From contig JAAPAO010000605.1 of NCBI GenBank assembly GCA_013115145.1, positions 1-21,068 on the forward strand: a DNA stretch of 21,068 nt, read 5' to 3'. Shown here one piece after another: positions 9,246 through 18,435 of the stretch (position 1 is its first letter; every line of letters begins with the position of its first letter). The notes under the pieces were generated by a model. The model ran no database searches and was not told where the DNA came from. It saw only the letters and a list, made by a program, of their open reading frames with translations. Origin of the DNA: Perkinsus chesapeaki (taxonomy: Eukaryota; Perkinsozoa; Perkinsida; Perkinsidae). Made by a program: the position numbers and the translations under genes.

Positions 9246-9942
9246 AATGACAGAGAAAACTGTACGAAGGAATGCCACCAATACAGCCCACCGAGCTATA
9301 TGAATGAAATCAACGATGCGATCTCGTTTGAAATACTGGGGTACTTGATTCCCTTGCACCATTCTGCAATGGGCCCCAAAAAGTTGCAGGTCGTTCGAGA
9401 AATGGGATATTGCTGGGATCGACGACATCTTGCTAACTTGTTATGACTTGCTTTTCCTCAATTCATTAGCGCATAATAAATCGCGGTAGCCCCAAACTCA
9501 ATTGCATTGGCAGTGCCAATGTGGCACTGCGTTCGGAAGCTTTTACAGTAGAGATTTTTCTAGTTGTAAAATGTATAATGTATAATGAAGAGAGTGAAAA
9601 GTGGACTCGTGAAGAGGAGCTCGCCACCGACAAGGGCTTTGTCAGTGACGAGTTGTCGCAAGGCTTTTGGTCTTTCCAAGATCATGGTAGAAGATATATC
9701 GCATCGGTGTATCACGCGAGGGTAACAGGCCCTGTTACCGCGACGTGTTTAACAGGCCCGATAAGGGCCTGTTCAACAGCCCCTCACAATCGGAGTTTCA
9801 ATCCAATGTCATCATCAGGGTGTCCTTAAAGGTTCTACCATTACTTCGGTATATGCCTTGTTGTCTCTCACCTGACGACTTACGCAATGATCTCTTTTCT
9901 TCTAAGACCATAATATATTCATGCTGAATATCAGAAGGGGAA
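9246..9942. other. SHIPPO 5' flank grading into the palindrome-rich stretch
   Basis: The first 250 nt should contain the SHIPPO promoter, but I see no clear core element. From about 9506 perfect inverted repeats begin: attggca/tgccaat and gcagtgcca/tggcactgc overlap at 9506-9530; ggtaacagg/cctgttacc at 9721-9739; aacaggccc/gggcctgtt at 9751-9773. Short open frames here show no domains. Confidence 0.55.
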
Positions 9943-10375
9943 TCAACTATATAGTTGAAGTTCCCTTCTCCTTACTGAGTTTACCACTAGCCTTGCCCAT
10001 TGGGAATCATGATTAGATTGATAGATAGTGGGCAGCGGCTCCACATTGTGGAACAGAAATTCTGTTACAGAATCTCGTAAGGTCAAATATTGCTTCGCGC
10101 TCCCAAACTGGATAGCGTAAGACTCCGTAGTATAGGGCTTCTTGCCGTCGAAGACGGCCCATCGTTGTTTCACTCGGGAAGAAGCTCTGATTTGAGCAGA
10201 CGACCAAGTCATGTCAGGCTTCTCTGCCTGACATAGCTCCCTGTGATGGAATGTAGCTAGTTACTATAATCCAGAAAGGGGGACATTCGTGGAAGTTGTG
10301 ACCGAAATTGTTGCACAAGCTACAACGCTTCTGATCCTATGGCTTCTCCTTGTTGGGGCAGTCCCTCAATTCACG
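9943..10375 (-). pseudogene. Decayed retroelement Gag-like piece with CCHC zinc knuckle
   Basis: The minus strand at 10324-10283 encodes CSLCNNFGHNFHEC, an exact C-x2-C-x4-H-x4-C zinc knuckle. Just upstream (about 10370-10340) RDCPNKEKP looks like the end of a second knuckle. Such knuckles are typical of retroelement Gag/ORF1 proteins and of some RNA-binding proteins. A frame of 89 codons follows (10212-9943) in another phase, after an inserted hairpin (arms atgtcaggc/gcctgacat near 10207-10231). Frames are broken by a stop between the knuckles and by the hairpin, so this is treated as a relic. Confidence 0.5.
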
Positions 10376-11749
10376 GCATGAGTTTAGGGACTGTCATGAA
10401 TTTCACGCTCAACCACAATAAATTTTATTGTGGTTTATTAAGCTTTTACTAAGTAGGCTTTATTATAAAGCCTTCTTTCATAATAGGATCACGGTCAGAG
10501 GATTGCCTTGCAGGGCATCCGTTCCACGTCGAGCTTCGTAATAAGGCTTATCAGGCGTAAGCCTTAATAAGGCGTAGATATCACATCACAATGCCTTAGG
10601 CATTGTGATGTGAGAGGCAGCCAATGGTCAAGCAGATATTGATCTCGCTGCTATCTCCATATTCCGTGCCGAATTCACTCGGTGGCACCGAGCCTGCGTG
10701 ACAGAGCTGTTGTTGACAACAACTTGTTGTTGGTGTTGCTATTCAGGTTTAACGTCAAACAGTTTGACTCAAACTCCGAATCGGCTCGGTCTGACGGGCT
10801 TTTTGCATCTAAACCGGTACGGCATAATAGATGCTTACCTTAGGTTGAAAGGTAAGCATCAAGCATGCTGCATCATCAGCATATATCACCCATTTAAATT
10901 CTATTTAATGAAATAATACCTTAAACTCAGCAGAGACCTCTTCATAAACATCATCAGTACCAACTTATAAACAGGGTCACCCTGCCAGGGTGGGTGATAG
11001 TCCCCATGCTTGAGGACAGCCCTTCTAGGATCGCCTTCCCTGTCGCTGCAACCAGGAAAACTTACCCTAGCCCCTCTTTCCTTCAACCATTCATTTGTAT
11101 TTTCCCCCTTAAGGGCTATCAAAGCACCATCGTAGCAAATCTAAGATTTCCTAAATCTAAGTCTGGATTACAGAGGAATTTCAAAAGTCTGTACTAAGCA
11201 CGACCCGTCTCCTTTCTGGATTGAATCAATCCGATTGATGATACATTCGTATCCAGTTCATGAATCATAAACTGGATATGAATGTATCATCAATTATAAA
11301 TTATGGTACATTCATGAACGCCAGCTTTCACGAGAGAGTTTATAATACCAGCATGCAATATCTCGCCGAAACCGTACTGTAGTCAGTGCTTAGAATAACC
11401 CACTTCAAGTAGGCTTCTTAGAATAAACTGGGACTTCAGGTCCTAGTAGATGTCTTGCATGATGCAAGATCAGCCTTTTGGCGTCTTCATACCCTTTTAA
11501 CTGCACTTGCATTCGTCGCCAGGGCGACTAGCACCCAGAGGGTCAGTAGTAGTATAGAGCTTCGTGCCGACGTGGTGGTGGTAGACTACCACTGGTAGTT
11601 TAAGGTCCGACACCACATTGTGGTTTAGTTAGACCATATCTCAGGTTAACTAGAACAATGAATATTACATTGAATCAGTACAGTAAATACATTAAATACG
11701 TTAAATACAGTAAGCGAAAGACGGTTTATAAATTTCTATCAGTATAATG

Positions 11750-12470
11750 GCTACTTATCCATTATCCAACGGAAAAACGCCAACGATTCGCTCAACTCAT
11801 CACGTACGATAAATTGAGATATGCTCTTATTAGGGTCAACCCAACATGGCCTCTTATCTGCTCTTAAGGGACAGCATAAAAGGCATGGGAAAGAGTCTAC
11901 CACAAGATGGACAGTTTACATTGCCATTAGAATTGGCGTGACACTTATAACTTTTCAGTACAGGTGTATGACCACAGAGTAGCTGAGCTATCTTAAAATC
12001 AGTTCCTTATCGTTCAGACGAGCCAGACAACTTGTCTGAGACAAGATATTTCACTCAGACGTACTCCGCATTGCGGAACACTCGGTTAGTCTTAAGGTTC
12101 TCCCTGAGATGAATGGTGTGTCCTGTTCAATTTTTTGCTTGCTTCGCCACAAACTTCGCCCATGAGAAGAACCTTTCCGCTTTGCGCTTCTTCCGCAAGG
12201 GATTGAGGCAACGAGGTATATCAACCTCACACAATCTGTGACTTAATTCCTCGTAAGACTTACTCACCCTATCACAGCTGAGGGCAAGATGATCTCACTA
12301 CTGCTACTGTAGCATGCTGCAGTGCTAGAGATCCGACAGAATTGTGCTTCCTCACAAGAGCAATGATCATGCTTAGAATCACGACGGCCGCATCTGTAGG
12401 ATAGTGGCTCATAGACAACCGGACTGGGACCCACTCCGAAACCCAATAATCGTACACTTCTATTCATGCT
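11750..12470 (-). mobile_element. Non-LTR retrotransposon (LINE) remnant: RNase H-like piece and C-terminal tail
   Basis: Minus strand about 12000-11900 encodes AQLLCGHTPVLKSY followed by NCPSCG, the motif found near the C-terminus of many non-LTR retrotransposon ORF2 proteins (QLL-GH---Y then CP-CG, ET--H, CP). In other frames LLCCPLRAD and a tail ending FFRWIMDK-stop (about 11750) continue it. Upstream, 12470-12264 contains GFGVGPSPVVYEP, reminiscent of the start of an RNase H domain. Several frameshifts are needed, so it is a dead copy. No poly-A tail or target-site duplication was identified. Hairpins interrupt the region. Confidence 0.55.
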
Positions 12471-12723
12471 TTGCTGCAGCCTGCAGCCATGTCCACGTTA
12501 CTAACATGGACATGGCTGCATCAATATGGCCTAATGCATAGGTACCAGTGGTACCTATGGCTCAGACACCGCTGTCGTACAGATTTGGGAATAATGTTAC
12601 GGCACTATAATCCCCCCCAGCTCAATGGTCGGTTCTCCAATATGATTCCGCTCTGGACGAGATAAAAGTTGTGGTACCATCTTTAAGTGCACCAAGCAAC
12701 ATCTTGAGGAGGATAACTTCTAG

Positions 12724-13616
12724 CCCCCTTACTCTACTGATGCCCCTGCTGACGGTCATAATGTTAGGAGACTTGGTGTGAGGAGAGGTGTTGAGCGACG
12801 TATGACCATCGAGCGCCCTGAGGGGACGAAAACTTACAGGATTTATTATCCAACAACAACTTCGCTCAAGTTCGTCCTGGTTAGTCTACACTGTACTGGT
12901 TGCCACTGCCCCGAATGGAAGGATCGAAGTCGTTTGATGGACTATGCTGAAAAGTACAAGTTTGTCTTGTTCACTCGATGTGGGGTTCAGAATGCTATAT
13001 TCCTTGAATCCTGGAATGCGGGAGGATGCTGTCATGCTACATCCTCTGTCAACGACACGGAGTTCATCAAGGCGATGATAAGAGACCCCGAATGGAACCT
13101 ACCCGAGTGGACCTCAGTTTATGCTGTTGGATACAGCAATGGCGGAACGATGGCTGAGACTTTAATGTGTCGTAATGTGGTGTCGAGGGCAGTTTCTATC
13201 GCTGGCATCATATTCATGGCCAGAGGATCCGCAACCTTCAACGGATCGCAACGCATGTGATGCGGTTTATAGCTCGACTGATGACAAGAGGATGCTTCAT
13301 ATTCATGGAAGTGAAGATGGCTATGTTCGGTGGGGAGGAAATTGGTTCCTTGGGCACCCATCAGTTGTAGGTGACATGGCAAGATGGGCGAAGAGGATGG
13401 GGTGTTCAAAGTCATTTAATCGAACAAAGCTCTTTGGAGGTCGCTTCAAGTATCTCGACTGGCATTGCTCTTAGTCAAGATTCTTGACTCAAGAAACGTT
13501 TCCTTGGTTGAACCAAGTTGGTTCGCGTTGAAGGTGGAGCACATAATTAGTATAACAGGAGGAATCTCGATGTTGCTCAATATTCGGTTCGCTTCCTCAC
13601 AGCACCGAACTCTTAA
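12724..13616 (+). pseudogene. Broken secreted esterase, PHB-depolymerase/feruloyl-esterase (CE1-like) family
   Basis: The frame opens at 12724 directly after a plausible acceptor (AACTTCTAG) and reads to 13260. Family motifs appear in order: LHCTGC (oxyanion region), SRLMDYAEKYKFVLF, WNAGGCC, and GYSNGG (catalytic Ser in G-x-S-x-G). One extra base in about 13210-13257 shifts the frame; NACDAVYSSTDD, MLHIHGSEDGYVRWGG (acid residue region) and DMARWAKRMGC continue in the next frame to 13474. Further on VRVEGGAHN (catalytic His, about 13525-13551) is followed by TAG and then RRNLDVAQYSVRFLTAPNS. Hairpins at 13473-13494 and 13503-13523 sit between these parts. Known relatives cleave ester bonds in polymers outside the cell. 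The N-terminal exon(s) and signal peptide are not found. The damage may be real decay or partly sequencing error. Confidence 0.75.
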
Positions 13617-13666
13617 ATCCGAGATTCTGAGACTAGCCTGGCGTAACCGCTGATGAAGAAAACTGA

Positions 13667-14042
13667 CTACATGAACGACGATGGTTATTATACATTTCGT
13701 TCATGTAGAACCTTCTCACGCAGATTATTGTAGACTACGTTAAAGGCCGTTCATTTATTATTAGGAATTGTAGTACAACTCGTCGCTGGTAGAGCCTGTG
13801 AATCCCAGTCTCATGTTGTAGATAGTCTGGTTCTTTCGCTGTCGTCCTCAGCAGTCGATTTCAAATCACCTTTTTACTCTTATGCTTGACCCAACTCGCT
13901 TAGCCAGGATCACTTCAAGTTATTCAGTTGATCTGTTCACTTTTGCGTTCATAAACACTACTACACCTTTTCAATATCTAGTAACTAGATAGCTCAGCGA
14001 CTTCGAGAGCTATTTATCGTATTCCCCGATTCGTCGGCTTCG
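13667..14042. other. Spacer with hairpins
   Basis: A 12-bp inverted repeat (13667-13678 with 13697-13708) and an 8-bp one (tatctagt/actagata near 13976-13992) are present. No gene recognised. Confidence 0.5.
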
Positions 14043-15056
14043 ATGCAAATGTTGACCATCACAGTCCGACGCATGCCAAGATACCATTGCAAACGGTAAC
14101 GATGAGAGGGTTTGGCCTTTGGAGAAGTCCTTTTCCCGGAATATAGGAATTTCATAACGATGGATTATACTCTATGTTGGACATCCAGAAATAGTGAATC
14201 TCATGCCCACCAAACCTCAAGTTTGAAGTCTGTGAGCCGCATCAACTCTGTTTGTGCTATGGGGTACCGCAACCACAAACAATTTGTGATTATCACTATA
14301 CTGGAGACTCAAAAGACAGGCAATCAGAAACGAGTACAACATGGGTCACCAAGTGCCACTAACTGCTTCACCGTAGAAGTCTATTCCAGCGCAAGTGAGG
14401 ACGCGAGTGCCGCTCGAGTTCACTCCAAACTGCATCAGTCTAAAGAAGCGGAAGCTCTCTTTTACCTCGTCTACGGGGAAGTAACTGAGGAAACGGCTGA
14501 ATGGAAGCCGTGAACTTACCAGTGCTCAATATTAACGGAGTTTTTACCGAAAGTGAGCTCCCAACAGGCCTACCTGGTTTTGGAAGCACCACCCAGCAAT
14601 GATTTGCAATCCGTCCGCTTATCGAGAACATCCCACTTAGCCGCATCAGCTGACCCAAACAAATACCAATTCATCAGCAGCTCGTCCGATGTGTCTGGGC
14701 TTCTAAGGCAGTACCTGACGAAGATCGAGGGATTGCCACACCAGAGTATTGCGTTATTACCCATGAAGTCTGAGCTCTCTGTTGGCGCCGAGGTCAATTT
14801 CAATCCAGGCATGGCCATCACCAGCGGAACAGAAGTATTTTCCCGGTTCAAAATGGCGGGTATTGCTGCCGAAGAGGTGAGTTACGCTGCTTTTCTCAGC
14901 AGTACCTACCATCACTGGATATGTTATGGTAGCAACCACAGAAAGACGTGGCACCAAAGTGTACAGCGAAATAATGGGCGCGAATCTATCCAAAAAGATT
15001 GCAAACCGTTTATGTTGCTAGGCATTAGATGTTGCGTTCAGTCCTGTTTAGCATAA
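14043..15056 (+). CDS. Unidentified multi-exon gene
   Basis: Exon 1 14043-14095 (ATG CAA ATG TTG) ends CG|GTAACG. A 51-nt intron joins in phase 2 to exon 2 (14147-14480), which ends GGGGAA|GTAACT. A 42-nt intron (14481-14522) containing an in-frame TGA joins in phase 0 to exon 3, which stays open through 14876, where GAG|GTGAGT is a strong donor. Removing the 42-nt intron restores one frame across two otherwise separate frames, which supports the model. The last part is unsettled: the frame can run on to a TAA at 15054-15056, but a different frame near 14920-15020 (VYSEIMGANLSKKIANR) also looks coding. No family recognised, no membrane segment; the protein would be about 300 aa and Ser-rich. 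Confidence 0.42.
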
Positions 15057-15413
15057 CTAGCCTACCGCTTGCAGTGGCCGTTATGGAGTCAGGGTCCCGA
15101 GTGCTGAGCCATGCGAGAGCTCCATACGGGCTGAAATCCCTTGTATGAAGAAATGTGATTGGGGAACATTTGGTAGCTCGAATAAGCTTCCTATGGGCAG
15201 AGGCATGCATGAGACGTGCTTTCTTGCGAAATGGAGATGTAGAGGGCTTTCCAGGATGGTTCTGAGGAGAAACCGGCGACAGCATGATTGCGGCGAATGG
15301 TGACTACAACAGCGAAGGTCGAAACGCAATGAATGGAACTTGCGAGTCTAAACGCACGATGCTTAAAACTTAAATAAAATGCTCTATACTATCACATGCC
15401 GTTATAGAGAATA
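15057..15413. other. Stretch between two gene ends
   Basis: On the plus strand 15071-15300 can be read as a cysteine-rich frame ending in TGA (with PCMKKC and HETCFLAKWRC), which could be a further exon of the upstream plus gene. Nothing decisive supports it. 15365-15470 is AT-rich, as expected around a 3' end of the minus-strand gene. Confidence 0.35.
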
Positions 15414-18105
15414 TCATTTCTTTGAACAATATCTGCTATAGTTTATTATTATACTTAATATCACAGATATCCCTTTTCTAAACGTTCTCTGAACCGAAAG
15501 TACCAAAGATGGCGGTCGCGTGGTGTGAAAGTTGCATTTCTCACCTCCAAACTGTCGATGGTCCGCTTGCAACCTACTTCGGTGAAGTCAATGCCTACCC
15601 CTATCTGAGTAGATGAAGATCACGGCATTATTGGAAGCAACACCGCATACATCACACTTTGTAGAAGTTGCAGGAGACTCAGACTGTCGAGCTATAAGTT
15701 GCCTCATGTGAGCAAGAATTCTCGATTGAGCTGGCTTCCACAGCGGCGACTCTACAGCTGACAACAGCTGATCGAGGGTAAGCAATGACCATCCGACGCT
15801 GAAAAGAAATATTGTGTTAACGAAATTGATAAGCAAGATTCCCGGATAAGGGGAAGTCGGAAGCCGCGCTTATGTGGAGTAAAGATGCCCATGCGAGCAT
15901 GGAATTGTCTACCATTTATATAGTTCCTCGAAATCTAGCATTTCATCTGCAACTGAATCACATCCTCCGGAGTTAAGTGCCTGAAATACACCTTTACACT
16001 ACACGGGAATACCGAGCGTGTTTTTGGTGAGAAAGTCTCCGCAGGTACCACAGTGTGCTTCACTTACTGAATTGATCACCTTTTCCACCGAAAGCATACG
16101 AACGAGAGCTCCTCCTTCCAAAGCGATTTCAACTGGGAAAGCCGAAGGTGCATCGCCTCCCAACTGCGCTGGGATACTTTCCTTGACTACAACATCGTGA
16201 CCCTGATAAGTCTTGCATAACCACTTCAGCGCAGAGACACACCGTGTTATCTGTTCCTCTCCACTCTATTTCAGTCCACACTCTCATTCCATCTTCAGGA
16301 GCCGGCAGTGTTATGATGAACGAGTTATCGGTTTTGTTGAAAATCTTCTCGTAGCGCTCTACAGGAACACCTTCTACTACTTCTGAACCGCTTGCAACAC
16401 CCTCAAGAGATCGCACTGTAACCGTGAAATCTAAAAACAGAACCGTGCTGGTTTGACATTCGTCGGCAAAATATCTAGGGCTTGGCTGAGATACTCGACT
16501 GAACTAGTAGAGAGAGTCTACCTGTGGCTCCTGATAGAGCAGTAGGTGGCTCCAGTACTTCAATACTCATCATAAGATCCGGTCTTTCTTTCTGTTTCTG
16601 ACGGAGGACGTTCGTACCTTTTTCAGACAAACTGGTTACGACAACCAGAGGCCAGCGAACAACTCATTAGTGAAAGTGAAAGGACATAGCTGCCAAAGCC
16701 GAGCTTCTTCCAACGGACGAGATGATCAGGTATAGCAGTAGCAGAAACAGTTACATGTTTTGAGGATTATGGACTCGCCGTGGCGCGAGTGGCCTTTCCT
16801 GAGGTCATTTTCTAGTAATATCCGACTGGTCAATGAAGTTGGCAACTGAGTGAACTCCAATAGTCTTGGTGGCATTGATCCGAAAAGGCATTCCTAAATG
16901 AAACCATCAGGAAGTATCCTCGACCATGCCGTTCTGCCAACCTCGAACTTGCGTTTCAAAACTGCCTCAGCTTCCTCGCATAGTTCATGCGATTGAGCCG
17001 ACGAATACTGAAATGGAAGTCTTTTTTGTACATGACAGGATAACAGCAACTTACGAAATTGGCACGCAAGAGGATCAGAGCGCAGTTACAAGCTTCCTCG
17101 TGACATAGCTTCTTTAAATATTGTGATAAAAGTGAGGACAGCCTGTCGATCTCGAGCACTTGGCTTAGGCCGAATAAACCTGAAGGGGGAATTATTATTT
17201 TCCGGAAATAGGGACCGTTCGCAATGACTAATACCAATAACTATTATTGAATAACAACACACGTCTAATACCGCAATGCATGACACTATGTAATCATAAT
17301 CGAGAGGGCTGAATCACGGGAATGTGATAGCCATAAGAGGCGCACTACTCGGTCTACGTAGCTGCACTCCATCAAATCGGGAATGAACGGAGATTGGCAG
17401 TTTTGCAAAATTCCATCCGCGCAGCGCTCCCCGACAGAAAATTCTCTCGTAATCAGCCTACACATTAAAGCTTCGCAGCGCTTTCGCTCTCCTCGTGCCA
17501 AAGATAAGGAATCATCAGCAATCAGAGTGTCCCAGTCTTGATGAGAGTACCTATTACCGAAATGAGATTGCACTGGACAAACGTATGATACACGAAGGAA
17601 AGAACTATTTGCATGCACTTGAGCACATCTTCTTCTTTCACGTGAGGATCCGGTAGACTTGGTACCTGTAAATCACGCCAGGATCAGTAAAGAACACCCG
17701 ACGCTTCAACATGAATGGCAAGGTTTCGGCAAGATACTTACAGTTATGAGAATTTCTTGGGGATTTTTGGCCTTGTAAACCTGGGACCAGCAGAATCTGC
17801 TACACGGGCATATTACCTAGAGAAGCACACCAGTGACACGACTCGAAATTGCCAATCTCTACAGATTTGTGCAAGTCAAATGCATCAGTGAATCTATCAT
17901 CGCCAAGTGACAACCTGAGCTTGCAGTCGGAGAGCCAACCTGTCTTCAGTAGACTCATAGTGTTCGGACTTGCTGGATAGTCGGCAGCAGAACCGTCTGA
18001 ATCGATGAACCAAATTCGCAGTTCTGGAACAGCACAAGTTTTACCCGATGCAATAGAGACCTGAGAAAGCATCGTCTTCATGTTTCCGACTTTTGCAGCT
18101 GTCAT
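15414..18105 (-). CDS. Large multi-exon protein with probable N-terminal BTB/POZ domain
   Basis: Minus strand, start ATG at 18105. Phase-consistent exons: 18105-17840, 17796-17742, 17665-17592, 17550-17318, 17179-17055, 17007-16942, then after an unsettled stretch an exon ending 16522, 16430-16243, 16202-16013, 15964-15913, 15798-15599 and a last exon from about 15544. Introns between the listed exons are 43, 76, 41, 138, 47, 91, 40, 48, 114 and about 54 nt. The N-terminal region SDCKLRLSLGDDRF, DAFDLHKSV, QEILITVP and VLKCMQIVLSFVYSHQD follows the BTB/POZ pattern (residues about 55-135). Helical segments such as SHELCEEAEAVLKRKF follow, like a BACK region. The C-terminal half is beta-rich (IEVLEPPTAL, FTVTVRSLEG) and has CxxC pairs (HCGTCG, KCDVCG) that may bind zinc. 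BTB proteins often serve as adaptors for Cullin-3 ligases, but no partner can be inferred. Exons between 16941 and 16560 and the stop are uncertain. Confidence 0.55.
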
Positions 18106-18435
18106 TTAACGGACACAAATGATCAAACGACACTCACTTGCCAGATTGATTTATAGATGCACTCAACAAAAACCTATAATCGAGAAATAAATTGAGTGAA
18201 TATCTAATTATCGATTAGGGTTCAAATAAAGTGTAGCGTCAACCCGTAATCGAAACCGTAGCTTAGTACACACCTGTGGTTATTAGCAGGTGGTAACTGG
18301 TAAGGTAGTACACTTTGGTAGATGGAGAAAGGTTAGATTAAAATGTGCCACCCTTTTTCAGAGTGACTTCAACCATGCTTATTGAGAATAACATTATTAC
18401 TAAGTCTACGGATCTTTAAAAAAAAGGCAAGTTGA
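18106..18435. other. Spacer between two minus-strand genes
   Basis: Contains the 5' flank of the BTB-like gene and the 3' flank of the Thr-rich gene. Sequence is AT-rich with no open frame of note. I see no clear promoter element or repeat. Confidence 0.55.

Larger units (their letters stand above)
9506..12559. repeat. Dense field of short perfect inverted repeats
   Basis: Many unrelated hairpins with 7-25 bp arms and loops often of 1-3 nt. Examples: 9943-9958 (16-bp palindrome), 10411-10435 (12-bp arms, 1-nt loop), 10581-10613 (15-bp arms, 3-nt loop), 10830-10860 (12-bp arms), 11234-11294 (25-bp arms with one G.T pair), 12482-12520 (14-bp arms), 12537-12559 (11-bp arms, 1-nt loop). Several are triplets X-X'-X, such as gttgttg/caacaac/gttgttg at 10709-10732. 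The sequences differ from place to place, so they are not copies of one family. Confidence 0.85.

Noticed and set aside
12264-12467. Small Cys-containing minus-strand gene
   Set aside because: Its GFGVGPSPVVYEP segment and position upstream of the LINE tail fit a retroelement relic better than a host gene.
13649-13666. TGATGA ... CTGA, possible C/D snoRNA boxes
   Set aside because: The boxes are only a few bases apart, too close for a guide, with no terminal stem.
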